This document shows positions 8,553-17,005 of a stretch of 64,000 nt of DNA, piece after piece. A program made the translations under genes and the position numbers. Numbering within the stretch: position 1 is the first letter of the stretch; each line of letters starts with the position of its first letter. This DNA is from Bacteroidaceae bacterium (GTDB lineage: Bacteria; Bacteroidota; Bacteroidia; Bacteroidales; Bacteroidaceae). Below the pieces are notes generated by a model, which saw nothing but the letters and a program-made list of their open reading frames with translations, had not been told where the DNA came from and did no database searches. The stretch covers positions 26,587 through 90,586 of the forward strand of contig JAFQBB010000038.1 of assembly GCA_017416805.1 (NCBI GenBank). The letters are read 5' to 3'.

Positions 8553-10271
8553 TTAATAGCAATTGGCTGTCGGACGGAATGTGAAATGTTGGGGATTGAT
8601 GCGGTTGCCCATATCGCCCCACCCGTACGCTTGGAATCGTATTTCCAACCGTTGCATCTCTTCTATGGTAAAAATGCACAATTCCTTTCCGTCACGGTCG
8701 TACTTATCGTTCAGGCTCTTATTATATCCTTCCGGATACCCGCCCGAGCCTCTGTCACGGCTGAAGTTGCTCATGTTTGCAGCCGAAATGGTTCCGGCCT
8801 TCTTTCCATTCACAAAGACATCCAACGGTCCGTGCATATTCTTGATGTTACCAAACCCTATGTGAAGTGTGTATTCACCGGGCGGTATCATGTAGGGCTG
8901 TGCAGCATACGAGTTGTCAGCATTCAAATGGAAATGATAAGGATAAAACGTAATGGCGCAATTCTGCGTTGTCTGGTCGGCACAGTCAAACCATACGGAG
9001 ATGTCTTCGTGTATTGGCCAACCTTCACCCGGAGTCCAAGCTGCAGCATCGGTCGATACGCGGTTGTACGTCATATTATCCAACACATAAAAAGCAGCCT
9101 TGTCGGCTTCCGTAAGGTATTGATAATACCTTGCATAGTCCTTGATGCGGTAAATCAGTACATTCTGTGGCACCTTCAGCGAAGTCATGTAATAGGCAGT
9201 TCCGTTGCTCATCGGCACGGGATTATCGGTATCTACCTTGTTTACGGTCGTTCGCCACTGCTTGCCAAATGTGGATGTAAGGTCTATCTCCTCGCTGTTG
9301 TGGAATGCTTCGGGCTTCAGTTCCTCGTTGAAGAATGCACATTGGAAACACCATTGTTCTATGATGGAATCGGCTCGAGAATAGCCTGTAATCTGCCCGT
9401 TAGGGTCGCATCCAAGTTCTGCGGCCACATTCTCCTCAAACTCGTTCCACGAAGCTATCTCGGCTTTGGCACCTTCAATGGCCTGAGTCAGCACATCGTT
9501 GTTGGGAATGAGCATGGTCATCCGCGCCGAGGCAGAGGTCAGGTCGATGCCATTCTTTTCGAAATAGGGATAACGGACCACCACAACTGAGTCGTAAATG
9601 GAGTTTCCGGCATCGTCAATACCGAGAACCTTGCTGGCTTCACGGTCAAATATCTTTTGGGCATATTTCCCAACCATTCCCTTGAAGAGCGAATATTCCT
9701 CGTCGGGCAAGCGTTCAAGTATCTCTAACAGGGAACGGGGTATCTCAATCAGTCTGTCCAACTCATAGATATAGGCATCCTGCACCTTGAACATGCGCTT
9801 CACCATAACACCGGATATGGCAATCGAATCCTGACCGATATTTTCACCATTATCCTCATTCTTGGCATAAACCGACTTTTCCACATCCACGTATCGACCG
9901 GTCCATGTAAGCAGGCGGCTGCCGTCTGTAAGCGATGATGGAGTGAACAATCCTGTGGTTATGTGGGTCTGAGCCGTATATAGCGAATCCTCTGTCAATG
10001 TATTCAAGTTCTCGTTTCCCACCACAAAAAGGGTGTATTTCATTCCGCGTTGCTGCATTTCGTCCAAGATTCCTTGACTCTGGAACAGCTGCAACATCTG
10101 TGAGTAGCCCGCTTCAGACTTCAAGAAGTCGGCAGCCGACATCCCCACCTCCTCCACCTGTTTGTTGTTTCCTGTCAGGGATTCTTCGGTGTACCATTCG
10201 TCGTCACACGCCGTACCTCCACACATCAGGAAGAGGGAGGCACAAATTATATTCCAATACTTCTTTTTCAT
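8553..10271 (-). CDS. FAS1 (fasciclin)-domain lipoprotein, third of the operon
   Basis: A 572-residue lipoprotein (lipobox GGTAC, Cys22, then DDEW). Residues about 40-200 form a FAS1 module (SQMLQLFQSQGILDEM, KYTLFVVGNENLN, YIYELDRLIEI). A second, more divergent module follows (about 205-400: KYAQKIFD, ARMTMLIPNNDVL, NVLIYRIKDY). The C-terminal ~150 residues look like a beta-sandwich of the glycan-binding type (IPPGEYTLHIGFGN, PLDVFVNGKKAG), and the neighbouring 581-residue protein has a similar module. FAS1 domains mediate adhesion in other organisms; in Bacteroidetes such proteins often sit beside SusC/SusD pairs. Here it may take the place of a surface glycan-binding protein (inference). 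Its start is 16 bp after the preceding FAS1 gene. Confidence 0.8.
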   Translation of the reverse strand: MKKKYWNIICASLFLMCGGTACDDEWYTEESLTGNNKQVEEVGMSAADFLKSEAGYSQMLQLFQSQGILDEMQQRGMKYTLFVVGNENLNTLTEDSLYTAQTHITTGLFTPSSLTDGSRLLTWTGRYVDVEKSVYAKNEDNGENIGQDSIAISGVMVKRMFKVQDAYIYELDRLIEIPRSLLEILERLPDEEYSLFKGMVGKYAQKIFDREASKVLGIDDAGNSIYDSVVVVRYPYFEKNGIDLTSASARMTMLIPNNDVLTQAIEGAKAEIASWNEFEENVAAELGCDPNGQITGYSRADSIIEQWCFQCAFFNEELKPEAFHNSEEIDLTSTFGKQWRTTVNKVDTDNPVPMSNGTAYYMTSLKVPQNVLIYRIKDYARYYQYLTEADKAAFYVLDNMTYNRVSTDAAAWTPGEGWPIHEDISVWFDCADQTTQNCAITFYPYHFHLNADNSYAAQPYMIPPGEYTLHIGFGNIKNMHGPLDVFVNGKKAGTISAANMSNFSRDRGSGGYPEGYNKSLNDKYDRDGKELCIFTIEEMQRLEIRFQAYGWGDMGNRINPQHFTFRPTANCY

Positions 10272-10287
10272 AAAGTTCTCTCTTTAT

Positions 10288-12033
10288 TTAGTTCAAGCTC
10301 TCTTCACCCCCAATGAGCGGAATGAACCTGAAATGATCCAACAAAATGTAATACTTGTTCGAGTTGCTGGCTGCTGGGTCGGCAAACTGCACCTTCAAGG
10401 TATGGCGGCCAGCTTCCAGAAACTCCACCTCCGAAGCCACTTCCAGTTCAAAGAAGAAGGTATTCAACTCAGTTTCGGAAATGGAAGAGTAAATCAATTT
10501 GCTTGCTTTCTCGGGTTGGTTGTCCAGTTGCACCGTGGTGAGCCCACCGTTGCTTCCGTTCTTGTAGGTACGGAAGTTGGCTTGGTCAGGGCTGTAGATG
10601 TAGGACATGACAATGCGGTAGCGGCCGGGCAACAGGACAGGCGTTTCAAACGTTGCCTCACCCATGTAGCCCAAGTTGAACTGCAAGTAGTCATGATTCA
10701 ATGCACGGTAGGCACTGGCAGAGGTTCCTGCCGTACAATAGACAGCCGGACTATTTGCTGCTGTTCCTTGAGGACCGTATGTATATTTATACCCTAACCC
10801 TACGGGAACGGATGTTGAAACATTCTTGACCGATGACTGGAACACCTGTCCGTTGGCACTGTAACGTTCCACATACGAACGTACCAGTCCGCAATCGGTC
10901 ACGTCGTAACAAAGACGATCCGGCTGCAACGAGGTTGGAACGGGCAGCATGGCTGTCAACTGATGGACAAGTCCGTTACGCACTTTATAATCGGCAGAGC
11001 TTTCTTCTATCCAAGCACAGCCCTCAGGACCAGTCTCTCCGTTCATGATAAAGATACTGTCCACTGACATTGTCACCTTTATCGGCATATTGGCCTTGGT
11101 ATCCCACAAACGGGCATGTACCAATTGGGTAGAATCGCCCATAGGCACATCAAACTGGCGGAGCGACTCTACAGAACGAACTCCGTCCATAATGTGGTAG
11201 GCCATATATTGATAAAGGGGATTGGTGGGATTGGTATAATCCTCGTTTGCTCCTAACTTGGCAGCCAGTTCCTGCCATGTTCCAATTCCATTGTCATTAA
11301 ACACCTCGTCCGGCACAGCCAACAGTGTGTAGTAGTTGGTCAGTGTCCGTCCGTCGGCAAGTAGCGTTTCATGGTTGGCCAGCACATCGGCCCATCCTGT
11401 CACGTTCAATGCCTCGCACATGATGTCGTTGCGTCCCAATTCATGCAACTGGCTGACCATGGGGTCTATCATGGGACGCAGCACATCGTCAAGTGTATAT
11501 ATAACTCCATTGACTACAGAAATAGCCCACTCTCCCACATGAGCCTCACCGTTGACATAGAAAGCATCGAATCCCGAATGTCCCTCACTACCATAACGGA
11601 CTTCCAAGTAGTCGCCCGTGTAAGTGGGTTTGCTCAACTGTCCGCCTTGCACGAACTCATCCACCGAGATACTGTCTGTCAGTATGTGATAGAGCACCAA
11701 CTGACGCAGGTACTCGTGCCCCAGAACCGAGTCGAGCTCGGCCGCCGAACTAACTCGTTTGTTCTCGTAGAATTGTCGCACTGCTGCGTTGGTCGGTGCA
11801 AACAGTGTATAGGATGAAGTGGCAATGTTCAACGCATTGTACAAGTCAGCCTGCTTGAGCACCTGCACCCACTCCGAATAGAGTTCCGGCTCACTGTCCA
11901 GATAGGCCGATATGGGCATGACGTCATACACCAAGAAGGTTTCGTCTTGATAAGGGTCTTCGCACGAAGTGGCACACACCATGCACCATCCTCCTACGAA
12001 CAGACCCAGAATCTTCAATAGAATGTGTTTCAT
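10288..12033 (-). CDS. FAS1 (fasciclin)-domain lipoprotein, second of the operon
   Basis: A 581-residue lipoprotein (CATSC, Cys24, followed by EDPYQDE). The first FAS1 module (about 40-195) is clear: WVQVLKQADLYNAL, SYTLFAPTNAAV, LVLYHILTDSI, and the closing strand VVNGVIYTLDDVL. A second FAS1-like module spans about 205-375 (WADVLAN, YYTLLAVPDEVF, VRNGLVHQLTAML). The C-terminal ~150 residues (from about 425) form a beta-rich module (ETPVLLPGRYRIVMSYIY, FLEAGRHTLKVQF) resembling jelly-roll binding domains. It lies between the first SusD gene (30 bp upstream) and the third FAS1 gene (16 bp downstream). Surface adhesion or ligand capture for the SusCD pairs is inferred from context only. Confidence 0.82.
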   Translation of the reverse strand: MKHILLKILGLFVGGWCMVCATSCEDPYQDETFLVYDVMPISAYLDSEPELYSEWVQVLKQADLYNALNIATSSYTLFAPTNAAVRQFYENKRVSSAAELDSVLGHEYLRQLVLYHILTDSISVDEFVQGGQLSKPTYTGDYLEVRYGSEGHSGFDAFYVNGEAHVGEWAISVVNGVIYTLDDVLRPMIDPMVSQLHELGRNDIMCEALNVTGWADVLANHETLLADGRTLTNYYTLLAVPDEVFNDNGIGTWQELAAKLGANEDYTNPTNPLYQYMAYHIMDGVRSVESLRQFDVPMGDSTQLVHARLWDTKANMPIKVTMSVDSIFIMNGETGPEGCAWIEESSADYKVRNGLVHQLTAMLPVPTSLQPDRLCYDVTDCGLVRSYVERYSANGQVFQSSVKNVSTSVPVGLGYKYTYGPQGTAANSPAVYCTAGTSASAYRALNHDYLQFNLGYMGEATFETPVLLPGRYRIVMSYIYSPDQANFRTYKNGSNGGLTTVQLDNQPEKASKLIYSSISETELNTFFFELEVASEVEFLEAGRHTLKVQFADPAASNSNKYYILLDHFRFIPLIGGEESLN

Positions 12034-12063
12034 ATCTTATTATTCCTTTAACTGTTACTTATA

Positions 12064-13689
12064 TTAATTCGAAGCGGAAGTAGAAGCATAGTAGGGGTTC
12101 TGCTCCAACAGCGGATTGCTCTCAATATCGCTCTGCATGATGGGCAGGTACCAACCGTAGGGGTCGCCCAATGCTGTTTCCAACCAAGCATCGTCGGCCG
12201 ATTCGTTGCACTCCTTAAGCAAAGCAATGAAGTTTTCCTTGTACCTGTAGTTCTGGCTACGGCCGAAACGCATCAGGTCGTACCAACGTTTTCCTTCAGC
12301 GGCAAACTCCATGTCGCGCTCATTGAGGATAGCAGTCAACATCTCCAACTGGTCATCCACATTCACTTCGATTACACCTGGCAAAGGTTCCTCTTCAGAA
12401 CCTACAGCCGCATAGCCGGGAAGCCCTGCACGGGTGCGCACCTGGTGCATCAAATCGATGGCTACAAGGCCGTTTTCATGACTTCCCTTCCACACCAATG
12501 CCTCAGCCTTCATCAGCATCACATCGGCCATGCGGTAAACAATCCAATTGGCATCCTTGTACAGACGGGTCTGGCTGACCGTTGTTTCACCAGGCAGTCC
12601 GTTGTATTTCCACACGCAGTGTTGGGATTCGCCCTCAGTAATGATCGCATAAGTACCCCACGAAGCACGAACCGGGTTCAACCCAGTCTCTATAGCCAAA
12701 GCATTTTCCTCTTCCAGACGGGCACTCATAGTCGGAGAAAATTGGTAAGCAGCCGAAGAACCTACGGTGAAAATATTGGAAGGGCTACCGGCCGTTTGGT
12801 CGTACAGGTTTGATTGCCAATTCAATTCAAAGATTCCTTCATTCGTATTTCCTAAGTAGAAAATATTGAACCACTGTGCAGACTCGGCCATGAACACGGG
12901 AAAATATCCCGACTGCGACTCTTGGCGTGCATTCAGCAGGTGGTTGCAGGCATCGATGCAGGCATCGTAATCGCCGCTCCACAAGGCCACATCGGCCAAT
13001 AGGGCATAAAGGCTCCACTTGGTGGCACGTCCCTTGGATGCTCCGGTCCATTCGGTATCTTCGTAAAACTCCTTGGCTGCCCCGGACTGCAAAGCCCAAT
13101 CGATATCTGCACGAATCTGTGCCAGAACCTCCTCTTCCGAACTTTTCGGTTTCTCGAAAGATTGTGCATCATCCACATAGGGTTGAACAATCAGAGGTAC
13201 CTCCTTGAAATTGCGCACCAGGTAGAAATAGGTCAATGCCCGCAAGAAACGTGCCTCCACAAGGTGGGCATTCATGTAGGCGGTATAGTAGGTTTCGTCC
13301 TTTCCCTGCACTTCGGGCGCATAATGTATCACCGAATTCACGTAATTGAGAATCTTGTACATGCTTGCCCAACTGCACAACTTGTTGTCCGAAGTCAACT
13401 TGAATTGCTGCATTTTCTGCCTGTTGGTATTTGAACGCGACATGATGGAACCACCGCGCAACTCGCTCCAGTCAACCAGACTGCCGGACACTTGGGCACG
13501 CAGTTCCTCGTAACCGGCAGCCAACACTGCCTCGACATCCTCTTTGGACTGCCAGAAGCGGGGAGTCACCTGTTCGTTCACCGGATAAACTTCCAACCAA
13601 TCGTTGCAGGAAGTGAAGAACAACGCGCAAAAGCCCCAAAGTAATGTGCGGACTTTTGACTTCTGAATGAGATATTTCAATTCTTTCAT
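12064..13689 (-). CDS. SusD/RagB-family outer-membrane lipoprotein (first pair)
   Basis: A 541-residue SusD homologue. The lipobox FFTSC gives acylated Cys28, followed by NDWLEVYP, the usual N-terminus of the family. Helical repeats contain the conserved segments VEARFLRALTYFYLVRNF (about 145-162) and ATKWSLYALLADVALWSG (about 220-237). The C-terminal RagB-type region includes RMADVMLMKAEALVW and ILNERDMEFAAEGKRWYDLMRFG, both strongly typical. It forms the lid of the SusC channel encoded 24 bp upstream. No mutation or break is seen. The substrate is unknown. Confidence 0.95.
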   Translation of the reverse strand: MKELKYLIQKSKVRTLLWGFCALFFTSCNDWLEVYPVNEQVTPRFWQSKEDVEAVLAAGYEELRAQVSGSLVDWSELRGGSIMSRSNTNRQKMQQFKLTSDNKLCSWASMYKILNYVNSVIHYAPEVQGKDETYYTAYMNAHLVEARFLRALTYFYLVRNFKEVPLIVQPYVDDAQSFEKPKSSEEEVLAQIRADIDWALQSGAAKEFYEDTEWTGASKGRATKWSLYALLADVALWSGDYDACIDACNHLLNARQESQSGYFPVFMAESAQWFNIFYLGNTNEGIFELNWQSNLYDQTAGSPSNIFTVGSSAAYQFSPTMSARLEEENALAIETGLNPVRASWGTYAIITEGESQHCVWKYNGLPGETTVSQTRLYKDANWIVYRMADVMLMKAEALVWKGSHENGLVAIDLMHQVRTRAGLPGYAAVGSEEEPLPGVIEVNVDDQLEMLTAILNERDMEFAAEGKRWYDLMRFGRSQNYRYKENFIALLKECNESADDAWLETALGDPYGWYLPIMQSDIESNPLLEQNPYYASTSASN

Positions 13690-13713
13690 TTTATTATTCT
13701 TTTATATAACTGG

Positions 13714-16700
13714 TTAGAAATTCAGGTTTATACCGGTTGATATACGGATGGCCGAAGGGGTCTGTGCAGTATCCTCGGCGTAGTCGAACGCACTGCTCGG
13801 GGTCTTCACTTCGGGATCCTGTCCGCTGTAATCGGTCCATGTAAAGAGGTTGTAGCCCGTGACGAACACGCCTAATGACTGTACCCCGATGCTCTTGCAC
13901 ATCCGTTTGGGCAGGTTGTAGTTGACGGTCAGAGTCTTAAGGCGGATGTAGTTGGCCTCTTCCACAAAGCGGTCAGAGCCAAGGTAGTTCAAACCCTCGT
14001 TGTAAAGTGCCCGAGGTATATCGGTCACATCGCCCTCGCTACGCCAACGGCGGAGAACCGCAGTTGACTGGTTGCTCTTTCCGTACATACTCTCATTGTT
14101 CATACGGGTAGAGTTCACGATAGACTGTCCGAAACGTCCGTGGAACGATGCGCGGAGCGACCATGCCTTGTAACGTACGGTAAAGTTGGCACCTCCCGTA
14201 AGGATAGGTTGCGAGTTGCCCAAATAGACAATGTCATAATGGTTGATGACGCCATCGTGGTTGATGTCTTCGTAGATAGCATCGCCCGGATAACAGATTT
14301 CCGCACCGTTGCGCATAATGACAGGATTTCCCCCGACATCACGCATGATGGTTCCATCTGCTGTACGTGCATAAGTATCTTCCTGAGTAGAATAGACCCC
14401 CTTGTAGCGGTATCCATAGAAGCCACCGATGGGTTGCCCCACTATCACACGGGCGGCATAGGTTCCGTTCTTCATGTCAGTAGAGCCCTCTACATAAGAG
14501 GCTTCGGACATATTGACCGGCATTTCCAGAATTTTGGAACGGTTACGGGCAGCATTGAACGAACCCGTCACATTCCAGTCCTTGTTCTTGAAGAAGGTTA
14601 TGTCTGTGCGGAACTCGATACCTTGGTTCTGGATTTCACCGGAGTTGAAGTACTTGATGGTGCTGTATCCCGTGGTACTGGGTATTGTCACATTCTTCTG
14701 CAACAGATCCGAGGTACGCTTGTCGTAATAATCGACAACAACAGACCAGCGCGAATCGAATGCCGAGAAGTTGAACCCGACGTTATACTCCTTGGAGGTC
14801 TCCCACTTCAACTTGTCCAGCTGCATGCGGGTAGGGGTGATGGAAGACATATTCATATAAGGGTCGCCTGCCGCAAAAGCTCCCAGATAGACCGAATTAC
14901 CCTTCGGGGCATTGCCACTCTCACCGTAGCTGAAGCGGAGTTTCAATTCGTCCAACCAACTCTCGTGGGCTTTCCTCAACCACGGTTCATTCTGAATATT
15001 CCAAGAAACACCGGCACCAGGGAAATATCCGGTGCGCATAGAGCGACCGAATGCAGTGTTACCCTCGATGGCCAAAGAGGCCTGGAGCACAAAACGACGC
15101 ATCAGGCTATAGTTGACCAAAGCCACGCCTGAGTAGCTCCTTCCTTCCGATTCGCCCGATGACATTTCCTGCACGGCCGGACTGACAATGGGGTCGGACA
15201 AATCGCTGGAGGCCATACCCGACGTAGAAGAGGCATAGCTCGAACTGTTGGACTGCGACGTACGGAACACTGCCGAGGCAATCACTTGATGGGTATTCTC
15301 GCGCCAGTTCTTGATGTAGTTCAAACGGTTTTCCGTCTGGATAGAGAGACTCTTGCTATTGGAGTCGTAGCCCAAATTGGCATATTCACTATTCCAAGCC
15401 ACACCCGTCACACTCTGCGGAAGGAACTTCTGCACTTTGGTTGACGACATGGACAACGAAGCGTAAGCCGAATAGGTCAATTCGGGCAATATCTTATACT
15501 TTGTGTCCAAAATAATTTTGGTTGATCGCGAATCGGTATGGTTTATTGCTTCGTTGGCCATCGCTACGGGGTTGAAATTGTTTTTCCCGTTGAAGGTACC
15601 TTCCCAATCGCTGGTCTGATAGACGAAGTAATCTCCCGTAGGTTCCCCGTTGGAACCGATTACGTAAGGCGACTTGTTGGGCATCTTCTTGAATGCCTCA
15701 CTGCGGACGTTGTTGTTCCAGTTGGCATCTTTCGACACATCGGAGAACGAGAAGTTGGCACCAAACTTCAGTTTCTTGGAAAAGTTGTAATCCACACGGA
15801 GCGAAGTGTTGAAACGGTCCAACGAGGTACCAACCGTTGTTCCACCCTCGCTGATATATCCCAACGACAGGCGGTAAGTGGCCTTTTCGCCACCACCACT
15901 CATTGAGAAGGTGTTTTCCCACGTAGAGGTGTTTTGGCGTACAGCATCCAGCCAATCGGTCGATACATTGAACTCGTCGAAATATTGCCACTTGGGGTCG
16001 TAACCAATCTCGGGCGTATCAAACAGCAGGCGCAGGTAATCGTTGGCATTGCTGTAGCCCACGTAGTCGGCCGCATTCCAGATGGCATCCTGCATCAAGG
16101 CCGTATATTGGTCACCGTCCAACATCGGAATGGTGTTAGGCTCGAACTTGAGTGTATATTTGGACGAGAAAGAGAAGCGGGTTTTTCCCACCACACCCTT
16201 CTTGGTATTTATCATCAACACACCGTTTGCACCCTTGGCACCCCAAATGGCAGTGGCCGAAGCATCTTTCAATACCTCGACCGACTCGATGTCGGAAGGC
16301 GAGATGCCCAACAGGGCGCCCAAGTCCTCCTCGTTGGCATTCTGCAGGTCGAAGTCATCGCTCATGTCGGTCTGTACGGGTACACCGTCAATAACGAACA
16401 ACGGTTCGGCAGAGCTACTCAGTGTATTCATACCACGGATACGGATGGCACTGCGTGCTCCCGGGTCGCCTCCCATGGTGATGTCCACACCGGCCAGTTG
16501 GCCTTGCAAAGCCTCCTCGACGGTGGATACGGGAACAGTTTCGACCAGTTCCTTCATCTCTATCTTCTGGGTGGAGGATACCATTTCGCGGGCAGAGATA
16601 CCAAACTCGTTTCGGTCGAGCTTCTTGGCCGAGATTTCCACCTCCTGTATCTGGGTGGCCTCTGACGACATTTCAATGTTCTGCACCTTCTGTCCCTTGT

Positions 16701-16992
16701 AGGGGATGCGTTGGGTCTTCATTCCGATGAACGAATAAACCACAGTCAGGTTCTTCTCTCCTTCGGGTATTTCGAGAATGTATTTTCCAAACATGTCTGT
16801 GATGACTCCATTCAGGGTACGTCCCTGATTGTTTTCCACATAGACATTGACACCCGGTATTTCACCCATGTTGTCCTTGACCACACCGGTCAGGACCTGC
16901 TGGGCCAGCATCTGCTGAACCATGAGCACCATCAGCAGGGCACAGGTTCCAAGCACCTTCTTGGTGCGGCTGGTAGTCGTTGATATTGCCAT
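13714..16992 (-). CDS. SusC/RagA-family TonB-dependent receptor (first pair)
   Basis: A 1092-residue receptor. It has an N-terminal signal peptide (about 1-30) and a carboxypeptidase-like domain (about 32-115: VLTGVVKDNMGEIPGVNVYV, GKYILEIPEG). A SusC-type plug follows (about 150-265: STVEEALQGQLAGVDI, AIRIRGMNTL, PLFVIDGVPVQ, SIEVLKDASATAIWGAKGANGV), then a beta-barrel ending ISTGINLNF. The motifs ALQGQLAGV and KDASATAIWGA are hallmarks of the SusC group. The gene begins 13 bp after the four-module FAS1 lipoprotein gene and is followed by its SusD partner. Energy comes from TonB. The ligand is not deducible. Confidence 0.96.
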   Translation of the reverse strand: MAISTTTSRTKKVLGTCALLMVLMVQQMLAQQVLTGVVKDNMGEIPGVNVYVENNQGRTLNGVITDMFGKYILEIPEGEKNLTVVYSFIGMKTQRIPYKGQKVQNIEMSSEATQIQEVEISAKKLDRNEFGISAREMVSSTQKIEMKELVETVPVSTVEEALQGQLAGVDITMGGDPGARSAIRIRGMNTLSSSAEPLFVIDGVPVQTDMSDDFDLQNANEEDLGALLGISPSDIESVEVLKDASATAIWGAKGANGVLMINTKKGVVGKTRFSFSSKYTLKFEPNTIPMLDGDQYTALMQDAIWNAADYVGYSNANDYLRLLFDTPEIGYDPKWQYFDEFNVSTDWLDAVRQNTSTWENTFSMSGGGEKATYRLSLGYISEGGTTVGTSLDRFNTSLRVDYNFSKKLKFGANFSFSDVSKDANWNNNVRSEAFKKMPNKSPYVIGSNGEPTGDYFVYQTSDWEGTFNGKNNFNPVAMANEAINHTDSRSTKIILDTKYKILPELTYSAYASLSMSSTKVQKFLPQSVTGVAWNSEYANLGYDSNSKSLSIQTENRLNYIKNWRENTHQVIASAVFRTSQSNSSSYASSTSGMASSDLSDPIVSPAVQEMSSGESEGRSYSGVALVNYSLMRRFVLQASLAIEGNTAFGRSMRTGYFPGAGVSWNIQNEPWLRKAHESWLDELKLRFSYGESGNAPKGNSVYLGAFAAGDPYMNMSSITPTRMQLDKLKWETSKEYNVGFNFSAFDSRWSVVVDYYDKRTSDLLQKNVTIPSTTGYSTIKYFNSGEIQNQGIEFRTDITFFKNKDWNVTGSFNAARNRSKILEMPVNMSEASYVEGSTDMKNGTYAARVIVGQPIGGFYGYRYKGVYSTQEDTYARTADGTIMRDVGGNPVIMRNGAEICYPGDAIYEDINHDGVINHYDIVYLGNSQPILTGGANFTVRYKAWSLRASFHGRFGQSIVNSTRMNNESMYGKSNQSTAVLRRWRSEGDVTDIPRALYNEGLNYLGSDRFVEEANYIRLKTLTVNYNLPKRMCKSIGVQSLGVFVTGYNLFTWTDYSGQDPEVKTPSSAFDYAEDTAQTPSAIRISTGINLNF

Positions 16993-17005
16993 ATCTCTTT
17001 ATTCC